A stretch of 22,353 nt of DNA from UBA4615 sp046046245 (GTDB lineage Bacteria > Pseudomonadota > Gammaproteobacteria > Burkholderiales > Burkholderiaceae_E): contig JBJOKE010000064.1 in assembly GCA_046046245.1 (NCBI GenBank), forward strand, positions 1-22,353, given 5' to 3'. Each line of letters begins with the position of its first letter. Positions within the stretch are counted from its first letter, which is position 1. A program made the translations under genes and the position numbers. The notes under the pieces were generated by a model that saw only the letters and a program-made list of their open reading frames with translations, was not told the origin of the DNA and did no database searches. Shown here piece after piece: positions 1 through 7,146 of the stretch.

Positions 1-825
1 CGGCGTGTCGGTCGCGCGCGCGTCGGCTGCGCGCGCGTCGGCTGCGCGCGCGTCGGCTGCGCGCCCGTCGGCCTCGTCCGCGGCGGCCTTCGCCGCGTCG
101 AATCCCTTCGCGAACGCCGCGAGGCTGGTCTCGACGCCGACGCCGCCGCGGCGCACCGCGTCCTCGAACGCGGCGCGCGCGAACGGCAGCGCGCCGGTGC
201 CCGCCAGCGCGCCGAAGAGCGAGGCACCGATCACGCTGCGCGCCTCCTCGGCGAGCCCCGCGAAGTCGGCGGCGACGAAGCGCCGCGCGCTCGCGCGGCC
301 GGCCTCGAGCAGCATCGTCGCATCGACGCGGCCATCGCCCATCGCGGTCTTCTCGGTCATCGAGTAGACGCGGTTCGTCGACGCGATCAGCGTCGTGCGG
401 TCGTCGGTGACCAGCCCGCGCTGGATCGCGCGGCCCGCCTCCATCAGCTCGGAGGCGATGACCACGTCGACCTCGCCGGGCGTGGGCATCAGCGCGAGCA
501 CCGGCTCCCGGCCCGCCGCGCGCGCGGCCGCCTCGGGGAACAGCTCGACGTAGTAGATCGTGGCCCCCGTGCGCTGCGCGACGCCGGGCACCGAGGTGGC
601 CTGCGCGAGGAAGCCGTTCGACTCGCCGAGGTCGACGATCCAGTCGGCGAGCACGCCGCCGCCCTCGCCGCCCATCGCGAGGATCGCGACGGTGATCGCG
701 CGGGCGGACCCGGGCGCGACGGGCGACGCCGTGCCCGACACGGCCGCCGGGGTCGACGCTGCCGCCGGGGTCGACGCGGCCGCGGCCCCGTCGCCGCGCG
801 GCCGGGAGACGTTCTCGATGCTCAT
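1..825 (-). CDS. iorB: Indolepyruvate oxidoreductase subunit beta, long type (3' end outside the window)
   Basis: Beta (gamma-domain) subunit of indolepyruvate:ferredoxin oxidoreductase, which with IorA oxidatively decarboxylates aryl-2-oxo acids to aryl-acyl-CoA in the cytoplasm. 275 codons are visible and no stop is reached, so the C-terminus lies left of base 1. After an Ala/Pro/Thr-rich leader of about 43 residues comes the typical start of the domain, ITVAILAMGGEGGGVLADW, then the conserved PGVAQRTGAT segment and an STNRVYSMTEKTAMGDG stretch. This N-terminus resembles the long, roughly 500-residue Burkholderiales form rather than the short archaeal subunit; that is family knowledge, because the extra C-terminal part is not in view. 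The ATG (823-825) overlaps the iorA TGA (822-824) as ATGA, so translation is probably coupled. A pentapeptide repeat occurs near the visible C-terminal end. Confidence 0.9.
   Translation of the reverse strand, partial: MSIENVSRPRGDGAAAASTPAAASTPAAVSGTASPVAPGSARAITVAILAMGGEGGGVLADWIVDLGESNGFLAQATSVPGVAQRTGATIYYVELFPEAAARAAGREPVLALMPTPGEVDVVIASELMEAGRAIQRGLVTDDRTTLIASTNRVYSMTEKTAMGDGRVDATMLLEAGRASARRFVAADFAGLAEEARSVIGASLFGALAGTGALPFARAAFEDAVRRGGVGVETSLAAFAKGFDAAKAAADEADGRAADARAADARAADARATDTP
16..60. repeat. Three perfect 15-bp tandem repeats inside iorB
   Basis: The unit GCGCGCGTCGGCTGC occurs exactly three times (16-30, 31-45, 46-60), followed by a degenerate partial copy from 61. Read on the minus strand in the iorB frame it encodes an Ala-Ala-Asp-Ala-Arg pentad. 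It probably forms a flexible linker between the visible oxidoreductase domain and the part outside the window. The length divisible by three keeps the frame open whatever the copy number. Confidence 0.85.
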
Positions 826-3062
826 GCCGCGAGCCCTTCCAGGCGGCGGTCGATCCGCTTCTGGAACCAGCCGATGATCCGCTTGCGCCAGCGGTCGCGC
901 CGCCGGTCGCCGCCGTCCGGGTTGTGGACGATGCCCGCGCGGTAGAACGACGGGCACAGCACCGCCGCGTGCGAGACCTCGCCGCAGAGCCCGCAGCCCA
1001 CGCAGGAGTCGACGACGGCGGCCACCGGGTCGGTGCGCAGCGGGTCCGGGTTGTCCCGCACCGTCAGCGACGGGCAGCCGGACAGTCGGATGCACGAGTG
1101 GTCGCCGGTGCAGGTGTCGGGGTCGACGCCGAAGCGCTCGCGCACGATGCGTTCGCCGGCGGCGATCGCGGCACGCTGCTTCGGCTTCTCGCGCCGCTGC
1201 CGGTTCAGCATGCACTCGCTCTGCGCGATCACCACCTTCGGGCCGCGGTCCGGCGTGGTCAGCGCCTCGCGCAGCACGTCGCGCATCTGCGAGACCGAAT
1301 AGGTGCGCGTCACGGTGCGGACCCAGTCGACGCCCACGCCGCGGACGGCCTTCTCGATGGGGTTGTTCGTCGAGCGGATCGCGTTCTCGGCCTTCGACGA
1401 GAGCACGTCCTGCCCGCCGGTGGCGGCCGAATAGCCGTTGTCGATCACCAGCAGCACGTTGTCGGTCCGGTTGAAGACCGCGTTGCCGACGCCCGAGGTC
1501 AGGCCGTTGTGCCAGAACCCGCCGTCGCCCATCACGCTGATCGTGCGCTTCGTGGTCTCGGTGGTGTTGAGCGCCGCGGCGCCCGCCCAGCCGAGGCCGT
1601 AGCCCATGGTGGTCGCGCCGATCTCGAACGGCGGCAGGATCGAGAACAGGTTGCAGCCGATGTCGCAGCTGACGTGGTGCTTGCCGAGCTCGCGCTCGAG
1701 CAGCTTCATCGCGGTGAAGATCGGCCGCTCGGGGCAGCCGGTGCAGAACGACGGCGGCCTCGGGTGGACGTTCGCCGCGACGGCGGCGACCGGGTCGGCG
1801 ATGCGCTTCGCGGGCCGCGGGATCGACGCGGGGTCGATCCGCGCGACGACCGGCGCGTCCGCCGCGACCGGCGTCGCGCCCGCCGGGGCCACGCCCGCCG
1901 CCGCCCGCGGCAACGCACGCCCCGCCAGCAGCGCCGGCGCCGCCCGCATCACGAACCTCGCGATGCCCGTCGCCAGCACGCCGCCGGTGTATTCGCCCGC
2001 CATCGGCAGCACGTCCTTGCCGTGCACCGTCGTCTGCAGGTCGGCGCGGCGCAGCAGCGTGTTCAGCGCCTGCTCGATGAAGTCGGGCTGCCCCTCCTCC
2101 ACCAGCAGCACCGCGCGCTTGCCCGCGCAGAAGCGCGTGACCTCGGCGTCCACCAGCGGATAGGTGACGTTGAGCACGTAGAGCGGGATGCGGCTGCGGC
2201 CGAACGCGTCGGCCAGCCCGAGCACCTCGAGCGCGCGGACCACGCCGTTGTACATGCCGCCCTGCAGGATGATCCCGACATCGTCGACGTCGCCGTCGAA
2301 GACCTCGTTGAGCCCGCGTTCCTCGATGAACCTGACCGCGGCCGGCCAGCGCTTCGTGACCTTCTCCTGCTCGTGCAGGTAGCTCGACGGCGGCAGCACG
2401 ATCCGGCTGGTGTCGCGGCGCGGCTGCTCGATGGCGTCCTTCAGCGAGTACGCGGCGCGCCGGTTGGCCTTCGTCGCGAACCGGCCGTGCACGTGGCACG
2501 CGCGGATCCGCAGCTCGAGCATCACCGGCGTGTTCGACGCCTCGGACAGCTCGAAGCCCTGCTCGACCATCTCGACGATCTTCGGCAGGTGCGGCCGAGG
2601 GTCGAGCAGCCAGACCTGCGACTTCATCGCGAACGCGTGCGAGCGCTCCTGCATGATGCTGGAGCCCTCGCCGTAGTCCTCGCCGACGATCAGCATCGCG
2701 CCGCCGGTCACGCCGCCCGAGGCGAGGTTCGCGAGCGCGTCGGACGCGACGTTCGTGCCCACCGTGGACTTGAAGGTGACCGCGCCGCGCAGCGGGGTGT
2801 TCACGGACGCGGCAAGCGTCGCGGTGGCGGTGGCCTCGGACGCGCTGTGCTCGAAGCGCACGCCGAGCTCCTGCAGGATGTCGTTCGCATCCGCGAGCAC
2901 GTCCATCAGGTGCGAGATCGGCGCGCCCTGGTAGCCGGCGACGTAGGACACGCCCGACTGCAGCAGCGCCTTGGTGACCGCGAGGATGCCCTCGCCGCGG
3001 AACTCGTCGCCGTCGCCGAGCCGCAGCGACTGCACTTCCTTCTTGAACGACCGTTCGGCCAC
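822..3062 (-). CDS. iorA: Indolepyruvate ferredoxin oxidoreductase subunit alpha
   Basis: Thiamine-diphosphate and 4Fe-4S subunit of indolepyruvate (arylpyruvate) oxidoreductase; with IorB it forms aryl-acetyl-CoA and reduces ferredoxin. 746 residues. The N-terminal pyrimidine-binding domain has GYQGAPISHLMDVL (about residues 43-56). The ThDP domain has CTGCPERP (440-447) and the GDGGFWHNG cofactor motif (512-520). A C-terminal ferredoxin domain carries Cys651/657/663 and CVGCGLC (687-693) with Cys703. I chose the GTG at 3062 because GAGGAG stands 6 bases upstream and the AERSFKKEV sequence that begins homologues follows directly. An ATG at 3167 would add 35 unconserved residues and run through the divergent promoter gap. 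It is cotranslated with iorB through an ATGA overlap. An Ala/Pro-rich linker near residues 385-405 is unremarkable for this GC content. Confidence 0.93.
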   Translation of the reverse strand: MAERSFKKEVQSLRLGDGDEFRGEGILAVTKALLQSGVSYVAGYQGAPISHLMDVLADANDILQELGVRFEHSASEATATATLAASVNTPLRGAVTFKSTVGTNVASDALANLASGGVTGGAMLIVGEDYGEGSSIMQERSHAFAMKSQVWLLDPRPHLPKIVEMVEQGFELSEASNTPVMLELRIRACHVHGRFATKANRRAAYSLKDAIEQPRRDTSRIVLPPSSYLHEQEKVTKRWPAAVRFIEERGLNEVFDGDVDDVGIILQGGMYNGVVRALEVLGLADAFGRSRIPLYVLNVTYPLVDAEVTRFCAGKRAVLLVEEGQPDFIEQALNTLLRRADLQTTVHGKDVLPMAGEYTGGVLATGIARFVMRAAPALLAGRALPRAAAGVAPAGATPVAADAPVVARIDPASIPRPAKRIADPVAAVAANVHPRPPSFCTGCPERPIFTAMKLLERELGKHHVSCDIGCNLFSILPPFEIGATTMGYGLGWAGAAALNTTETTKRTISVMGDGGFWHNGLTSGVGNAVFNRTDNVLLVIDNGYSAATGGQDVLSSKAENAIRSTNNPIEKAVRGVGVDWVRTVTRTYSVSQMRDVLREALTTPDRGPKVVIAQSECMLNRQRREKPKQRAAIAAGERIVRERFGVDPDTCTGDHSCIRLSGCPSLTVRDNPDPLRTDPVAAVVDSCVGCGLCGEVSHAAVLCPSFYRAGIVHNPDGGDRRRDRWRKRIIGWFQKRIDRRLEGLAA

Positions 3063-3106
3063 GCCGCGCTCCTCGGTGCCACCTTCGCGACCGCGCTGCG
3101 GCGCGA

Positions 3107-3131
3107 TTGCAATAGATGAAAATTCATGCAA
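3107..3131. promoter_or_regulatory. Inverted-repeat operator candidate in the iorA/thiolase divergent gap
   Basis: The 92-base gap between the divergent starts contains an AT-rich island in otherwise very GC-rich DNA. It holds TTGCA (3107-3111) facing TGCAA (3127-3131), and an overlapping inverted repeat ATGAA-AA-TTCAT (3116-3127). TTGC/GCAA arms are common in MarR-family operators, and a MarR gene closes the plus-strand operon, so autoregulation of both arms is a reasonable inference. I could not assign a convincing -35/-10 pair on either strand. Confidence 0.5.
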
Positions 3132-3154
3132 CGATGGTATTTGAAGCCTGAACG

Positions 3155-4369
3155 ATGCCCGCGTCAACCCCGAGCCCCGAGACGCCGATCCCGACCATGC
3201 CCCGCTCCCGCCTCGGCTACGACGACGTCGCGCTGGTCGCCCCGGTGACGGTGCCGTACGTCCGCTATTCGATCCGGGCGGGTCACTGGTTCGTGGCCCG
3301 GGCGCTGAAGCTGCTGCTCGAGCGCAGCGGGCTCGCCAAGGACGAGGTCGACGGCGCCTGCGTGTCCAGCTTCACCCTCGCGCCCGACAGCGCGATCGGC
3401 CTGATGCAGCACCTCGGCCTGTCGCCGCGCTGGCTCGACTGGCTGCCGGTGGGCGGCGCCTCGGGCGTGGCCGCGGTGCGCCGCGCCGCGCGCGCGGTGC
3501 AGGCCGGCGACGCCGACGTCGTCGCCTGCATCGCCGCCGACACCAACCATGTCGACTCCTTCCGCCTCACGCTGTCGAACTTCTCGATGTTCGCGCGCGA
3601 CGCGGTCTATCCGTACGGCGCCGGCGGCCCGAACGCGAGCTTCGCGTTCCTCACCGACCACTACATGCGCACCTACGGCGCGACCCGCGCGGACTTCGGC
3701 AAGCTCTGCGTCGCGCAGCGCGACAACGCGCTGAAGAATCCGCTGGCGATCTTCAGGAAGCCGCTCGGGCTTCGGGAATACCTCGCCGCGCGGCCCATCG
3801 CCGAGCCGCTCGGCCTCTTCGACTGCGTGATGCCCTGCGCCGGCGCCGACGCCTTCCTCGTGATGCGCACCGAGCGCGCGCGCGACCTCGGCCTGCCCCA
3901 CGCGCGGCTGCTCGGCACGATCGAGCGGCACAACGGCTTCCCCGAGGACCCGATCCAGTTCCGCGGCGGCTGGGCGATGGACCGCGACGACCTGTACGCG
4001 CAGGCGGGCCTGACACCCGCGGACGTGGACCTGTTCCAGCCCTACGACGACTACCCGGTGATCACGCTGATGCAGATCGAGGACCTCGGGTTCTGCGACA
4101 AGGGCGAGGGCCCGGCGTTCGTCCGCGAGCACACCTTCACCTGGGACGGCTCGTTCCCGCTGAACACCTCGGGCGGCCAGCTGTCGGCCGGCCAGGCGGG
4201 CTGCGCCGGCGGCTACATCGGCCTGGTCGAGACGATCCGGCAGCTCACCGGAGAGGCCGGCGCGCGCCAGGTGCCCGACGCGAAGGTGGGCCTGGTCAGC
4301 GGCTTCGGCATGATCAACTTCGACCGCGGCCTCGCGAGCGGCGCCGCGCTCCTCGGCCGCGCGGACTGA
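3155..4369 (+). CDS. Thiolase-fold protein (lipid-transfer/Ltp2-like), lacking canonical thiolase catalytic residues
   Basis: 404 residues, thiolase superfamily of the SCP2/lipid-transfer type. The fold signatures are there, but the catalytic ones are changed. The nucleophile motif C-x-S-G reads GASG (Cys replaced by Gly101). The GHP histidine motif after NTSGG reads GQA (Gln347). The C-terminal Cys-x-Gly position is Val-Ser (381-382). The YDDYPVI and LGFCDKGEGP segments (297-319) are those of the branch that includes Ltp2, a retro-aldolase of steroid side-chain degradation that works with a DUF35 protein. The next gene starts with a DUF35 domain 4 bases downstream, which supports an obligate pair. 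A C-C bond lyase or acyl-CoA-binding role is inferred. The ATG at 3197 (residue 15), just before the conserved RSRLGYDD, is an alternative start; neither has a clear Shine-Dalgarno. Confidence 0.85.
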   Translation: MPASTPSPETPIPTMPRSRLGYDDVALVAPVTVPYVRYSIRAGHWFVARALKLLLERSGLAKDEVDGACVSSFTLAPDSAIGLMQHLGLSPRWLDWLPVGGASGVAAVRRAARAVQAGDADVVACIAADTNHVDSFRLTLSNFSMFARDAVYPYGAGGPNASFAFLTDHYMRTYGATRADFGKLCVAQRDNALKNPLAIFRKPLGLREYLAARPIAEPLGLFDCVMPCAGADAFLVMRTERARDLGLPHARLLGTIERHNGFPEDPIQFRGGWAMDRDDLYAQAGLTPADVDLFQPYDDYPVITLMQIEDLGFCDKGEGPAFVREHTFTWDGSFPLNTSGGQLSAGQAGCAGGYIGLVETIRQLTGEAGARQVPDAKVGLVSGFGMINFDRGLASGAALLGRAD

Positions 4370-4373
4370 GACC

Positions 4374-5618
4374 ATGGCCGAACCCCTCGTCCGCCCGAAG
4401 CGCAAGAACCCGGTCCTCGCGACCCGCGTGCCGACGCTGCCGCCCGGCGGCCGCAGCCGCGCGGCGCTCGGTCTCACCGCGGCCGCGGCCGAGGGGCGCT
4501 TCGCGCTGCAGGTCTGCGCGGACTGCGCGGCCGTCCAGTACCCGCCGCGCGAGGCCTGCCACCGCTGCCTGTCGGTGAAGCTCAGGTGGACGAGGCAGGA
4601 CGGCGCGGGCGCGCTGCTCGCCACCACCACCCTCCACCACAGCAACGACCTGTTCTTCCGCGAGCGCCTGCCGTGGCGGCTCGGCATGGTGAGGCTGGAC
4701 GCGGGTCCCACCGTCGTCGCGCACCTGCACGGCGACGTGGGCGGCGCGCCCGCGCGCGTGACCGTCGGCGCGCGGCTCGATCGCGCCGGCCAGGCGGTGC
4801 TGGTCGCGCTGCCCGAGAAGGAGACCCCGTTCATGAGCGACGATCCGCAGCTGCGCGAGATGACCTGCGACCCGAAGTTCCGCAAGGTGCTGGTGTCCGA
4901 CGCGAAGACCGCGGTCGGCCAGGCGGTGGTCCGCGCGCTGGTCGCGGCCGGCGCCGACATCGTCTGGGCCGGTCACGCCGAGCCGTGGAAGAAGCTGCCC
5001 GGCTTCGACGAGCTGGTGACGCTGCCGCAGGTCACGCCGGTGCCGCTGGACCTCACCGACTCGCGCTCGGTGACCGAGCTCGCCGGCGAGATCGGCGGCA
5101 AGGTCGACATCGTGGTCAACACCGCCGAGTACCACCGCGCGCAGGGCATCGGCCACCGCGTGGGCGTCGAGACCGCCCGCAGCGAGATGGACGTCAACTA
5201 CTTCGGCCTGCTGCGGCTCGCGCAGGCCTTCGGGCCCGCGCTGCGCGCCCGCGCGGCCGACGGACCGACCGGCGCCTGCGCGTGGGTCAACCTGCTGTCG
5301 GTCTTCGCGCTCGCGAACTTCCCGCAGCACGGCACCTTCTCCGCGTCGAAGGCGGCCGCGCTGTCGCTCGCGCAGTGCCTGCGCGCCGAGATGCGGCCGG
5401 CCGGCATCCGCGTGGTGAACCTCTTCCCCGGCCCGATCGACGACGAATGGACCCAGCTGCTGCCGCCGCCCAAGCTCTCGCCCGAGGCGGTCGCGAAGGC
5501 GATCGTGGGGGCCCTGAAGGACGGCGTCGAGGACGTCTATCCGGGCGACGTCGCGCAGGAATGGCTGGAGCGCTGGCGCGACAATCCGAAGGCGCTCGAG
5601 CGCGAGATCTCGGGCTGA
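4374..5618 (+). CDS. DUF35 zinc-ribbon/OB-fold domain fused to a degenerate short-chain dehydrogenase domain
   Basis: 414 residues in two parts. Residues about 38-150 form a DUF35 unit with a rubredoxin-like zinc ribbon, Cys48-x2-Cys51 and Cys62-x2-Cys65, then an OB-fold; such proteins bind acyl-CoA next to thiolase-fold partners. Residues about 168-414 form an SDR Rossmann domain. Its glycine-rich loop is poor (VSDAKTAVG instead of TGxxxGIG), NNAG reads NTAE (249-252), Ser309 is kept, but the YxxxK motif reads FSASK, so the catalytic Tyr is Phe322 while Lys326 remains. The late PGPIDDEW segment is typical of SDRs. It may therefore be a structural or ligand-binding SDR, or use another acid/base. 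It lies 4 bases after the thiolase-fold gene and 20 before the cyclase. Fusion and substitutions are read directly; function is inferred. Confidence 0.85.
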   Translation: MAEPLVRPKRKNPVLATRVPTLPPGGRSRAALGLTAAAAEGRFALQVCADCAAVQYPPREACHRCLSVKLRWTRQDGAGALLATTTLHHSNDLFFRERLPWRLGMVRLDAGPTVVAHLHGDVGGAPARVTVGARLDRAGQAVLVALPEKETPFMSDDPQLREMTCDPKFRKVLVSDAKTAVGQAVVRALVAAGADIVWAGHAEPWKKLPGFDELVTLPQVTPVPLDLTDSRSVTELAGEIGGKVDIVVNTAEYHRAQGIGHRVGVETARSEMDVNYFGLLRLAQAFGPALRARAADGPTGACAWVNLLSVFALANFPQHGTFSASKAAALSLAQCLRAEMRPAGIRVVNLFPGPIDDEWTQLLPPPKLSPEAVAKAIVGALKDGVEDVYPGDVAQEWLERWRDNPKALEREISG

Positions 5619-5638
5619 GCCGCGGAGGATCACAGACG

Positions 5639-6439
5639 ATGGACCGCCTTCCTCCCTCCGACACCCTCGCCGCGCTCGCGGCCGACCTGCTGTCGGGCCG
5701 CATCCGCGTGGTCGACCTGACGCAGACGCTCGCGCCCGAGTTCCCGCAGATCGTGCTGCCGCCCGAGATGGGCCAGTGCCTGCCGTTCCGCATCGAGGAG
5801 ATCTCGCGCTACGACGACCGCGGCCCCGGCTGGTACTGGAACAACTTCAGCTGCGGCGAGCACACCGGCACGCACTTCGACGCACCGATCCACTGGATCA
5901 GCGGTCGCGACCTGCCGAACAACGCGGTCGACACGATCCCGGTCGAGCGCCTGATCGGACCGGCCTGCGTGATCGACTGTTCGAAGGAATCCGCCGCCGA
6001 CCACGACTTCCTGCTCACGAAGGCCTTCGTCCTCGACTGGGAGTCGAGGCACGGCCGCATCCCGCCGCGCGCCTGGGTGCTGATGCGCACAGACTGGTCC
6101 AGGCGCACCGACCCGGTCGAGTACCAGAACTTCGACGAGACCGGCCAGCACACGCCGGGGCCGGACGCCGAGGTCGCGCGCTTCCTCGTCGAGGAGCGGG
6201 ACGTGCTGGGCTTCGGCTCCGAGGCGATCGGCACCGACGCGGGTCAGGGTTTCCACCAGCGGCCGCCCTACCCCTGCCACTACTACATGCACGGTGCGGG
6301 CCGCTACGGGCTGCAGTGCCTGACGAACCTCGACCTGCTGCCGCCCACCGGGTCGGTGGTGATCGCGCCGCCGCTGAAGATCCGCCAGGGCAGCGGCAGC
6401 CCGCTGCGGGTGCTGGCGCTGGTGCCGGGCGGGGCCTGA
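5639..6439 (+). CDS. Cyclase-family metal-dependent hydrolase (kynurenine formamidase/isatin hydrolase superfamily)
   Basis: 266 residues. The HTGTHFDAPIH motif (75-85) is the metal-binding HxGTHxDxPxH signature of the cyclase family, whose known members include arylformamidase (KynB) and isatin hydrolase. A conserved WYWNNFSCGE stretch precedes it, and AIGTDAGQG and a late His-rich HYYMHG segment follow, as in family members of this size. It is expected to be a cytoplasmic Mn- or Zn-dependent hydrolase cleaving an amide, lactam or ester. GGAGG at 5624-5628 precedes the ATG by 10 bases. Its place between the DUF35-SDR gene and MarR in one operon, opposite iorAB, suggests a ring-opening or hydrolytic step in an aromatic or indole-type pathway. 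The substrate cannot be read from sequence. Confidence 0.88.
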   Translation: MDRLPPSDTLAALAADLLSGRIRVVDLTQTLAPEFPQIVLPPEMGQCLPFRIEEISRYDDRGPGWYWNNFSCGEHTGTHFDAPIHWISGRDLPNNAVDTIPVERLIGPACVIDCSKESAADHDFLLTKAFVLDWESRHGRIPPRAWVLMRTDWSRRTDPVEYQNFDETGQHTPGPDAEVARFLVEERDVLGFGSEAIGTDAGQGFHQRPPYPCHYYMHGAGRYGLQCLTNLDLLPPTGSVVIAPPLKIRQGSGSPLRVLALVPGGA

Positions 6440-6469
6440 GGTGGACCGCCGCGGGACGGAGGCCTGAGG

Positions 6470-6982
6470 GTGGCGCGGCGCGCCGGCGACGCCGCGCGCG
6501 GCCGCGAGGCCGGGGCCGCGTCCGCGACGCCCGAGGACCCGTCCCTGGCGAACGACCCGGTGCAGGGCTTCATCGCCGGCTACCTGCCGTACCTGCTCGC
6601 CCGCGCGAGCCACCTGATCTCCGGCCAGTTCCACGAGCACCTCGCCGCGAGGAAGGTGCCGGTGATGCAGTGGCGGGTGATGGCCGCGCTCTGGGACGCT
6701 CCGAAGTCGGCGAGCGAGGTCGCCGAGATCATCCTGCAGAAGCAGCCGACGGTCTCCAAGCTGCTCGAGCGGATGCGACTGCAGGGCCTCGTCGACCGGG
6801 TGCCCGACGAGACCGACCGGCGCCGCGTCGTGGTGAGCCTCACGCCACGCGGCCGCCGCGTCGCCGGCCCGCTGATCGAGGCCGCGCGCGGCCATGAGCG
6901 CGCGGTGCTCGAGCCGTTCGGCGAGCGCAACGCCGCCGCGCTGGTCGACGCGCTGCAACGGCTGATCGACCGCAATCGCTAG
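6470..6982 (+). CDS. MarR-family transcriptional regulator
   Basis: 170 residues with an unconserved N-terminal tail of about 30. The winged-helix fold spans about residues 38-145. The recognition helix is near QPTVSKLLERMRLQGLV (92-108) and the wing has the family hallmark DETDRRRVVVSLTPRGR (113-129). The start is a GTG with GGAGG 8 bases upstream. It is the last gene of the thiolase/DUF35-SDR/cyclase operon, 30 bases after the cyclase stop. MarR proteins encoded in catabolic operons usually repress them and are released by a pathway aromatic acid or CoA ester. The inverted repeat at 3107-3131 is the likely target (inference). Confidence 0.92.
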   Translation: MARRAGDAARGREAGAASATPEDPSLANDPVQGFIAGYLPYLLARASHLISGQFHEHLAARKVPVMQWRVMAALWDAPKSASEVAEIILQKQPTVSKLLERMRLQGLVDRVPDETDRRRVVVSLTPRGRRVAGPLIEAARGHERAVLEPFGERNAAALVDALQRLIDRNR

Positions 6983-7011
6983 ACCGCGGCTCACCCGTTC
7001 CGGCGAGTGCC

Positions 7012-7030
7012 GACGGGACTGGAGCCCGTC
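7012..7030 (+). terminator. Terminator-like hairpin after the MarR gene
   Basis: GACGGG (7012-7017) and CCCGTC (7025-7030) form 6-bp arms around a 7-base loop, 29 bases after the MarR stop. There is no clean T tract (TCCCTCC region), so it is a weak intrinsic terminator candidate at best. Confidence 0.3.
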
Positions 7031-7071
7031 CCTCCGTCGCCGGACGCCGCGTGTCGGACCGCACGGTCGCA

Positions 7072-7089
7072 GCGTGACATTCGTCACGC
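7072..7089. promoter_or_regulatory. Perfect inverted repeat upstream of the methyltransferase-like gene
   Basis: GCGTGAC-ATTC-GTCACGC is a perfect 7-bp inverted repeat with a 4-base centre, ending 57 bases before the next ATG. It could be a regulator-binding site or a hairpin. No T run follows and no promoter hexamers could be assigned. The rest of the 164-base gap shows nothing else apart from the hairpin near 7012. Confidence 0.35.
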
Positions 7090-7146
7090 GCCGCCTCGCC
7101 GGGCCGGCGTCCAATCGTCTCGCCACCGACACCTTCCCGCACCCGC

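Noticed and set aside
5..367. Ala/Ser-rich 120-codon plus-strand frame
   Set aside because: It is antisense to iorB and consists of simple-sequence codons.
924..3119. A 731-codon open frame on plus, antisense to iorA
   Set aside because: Its His/Arg/Asp-rich composition is the usual GC-rich shadow; the opposite strand has full IorA motifs.
3063..3167. Upstream ATG start for iorA at 3167
   Set aside because: It adds 35 unconserved residues, crosses the divergent operator and overlaps the thiolase-fold start; the GTG at 3062 has GAGGAG and homologous sequence directly after it.
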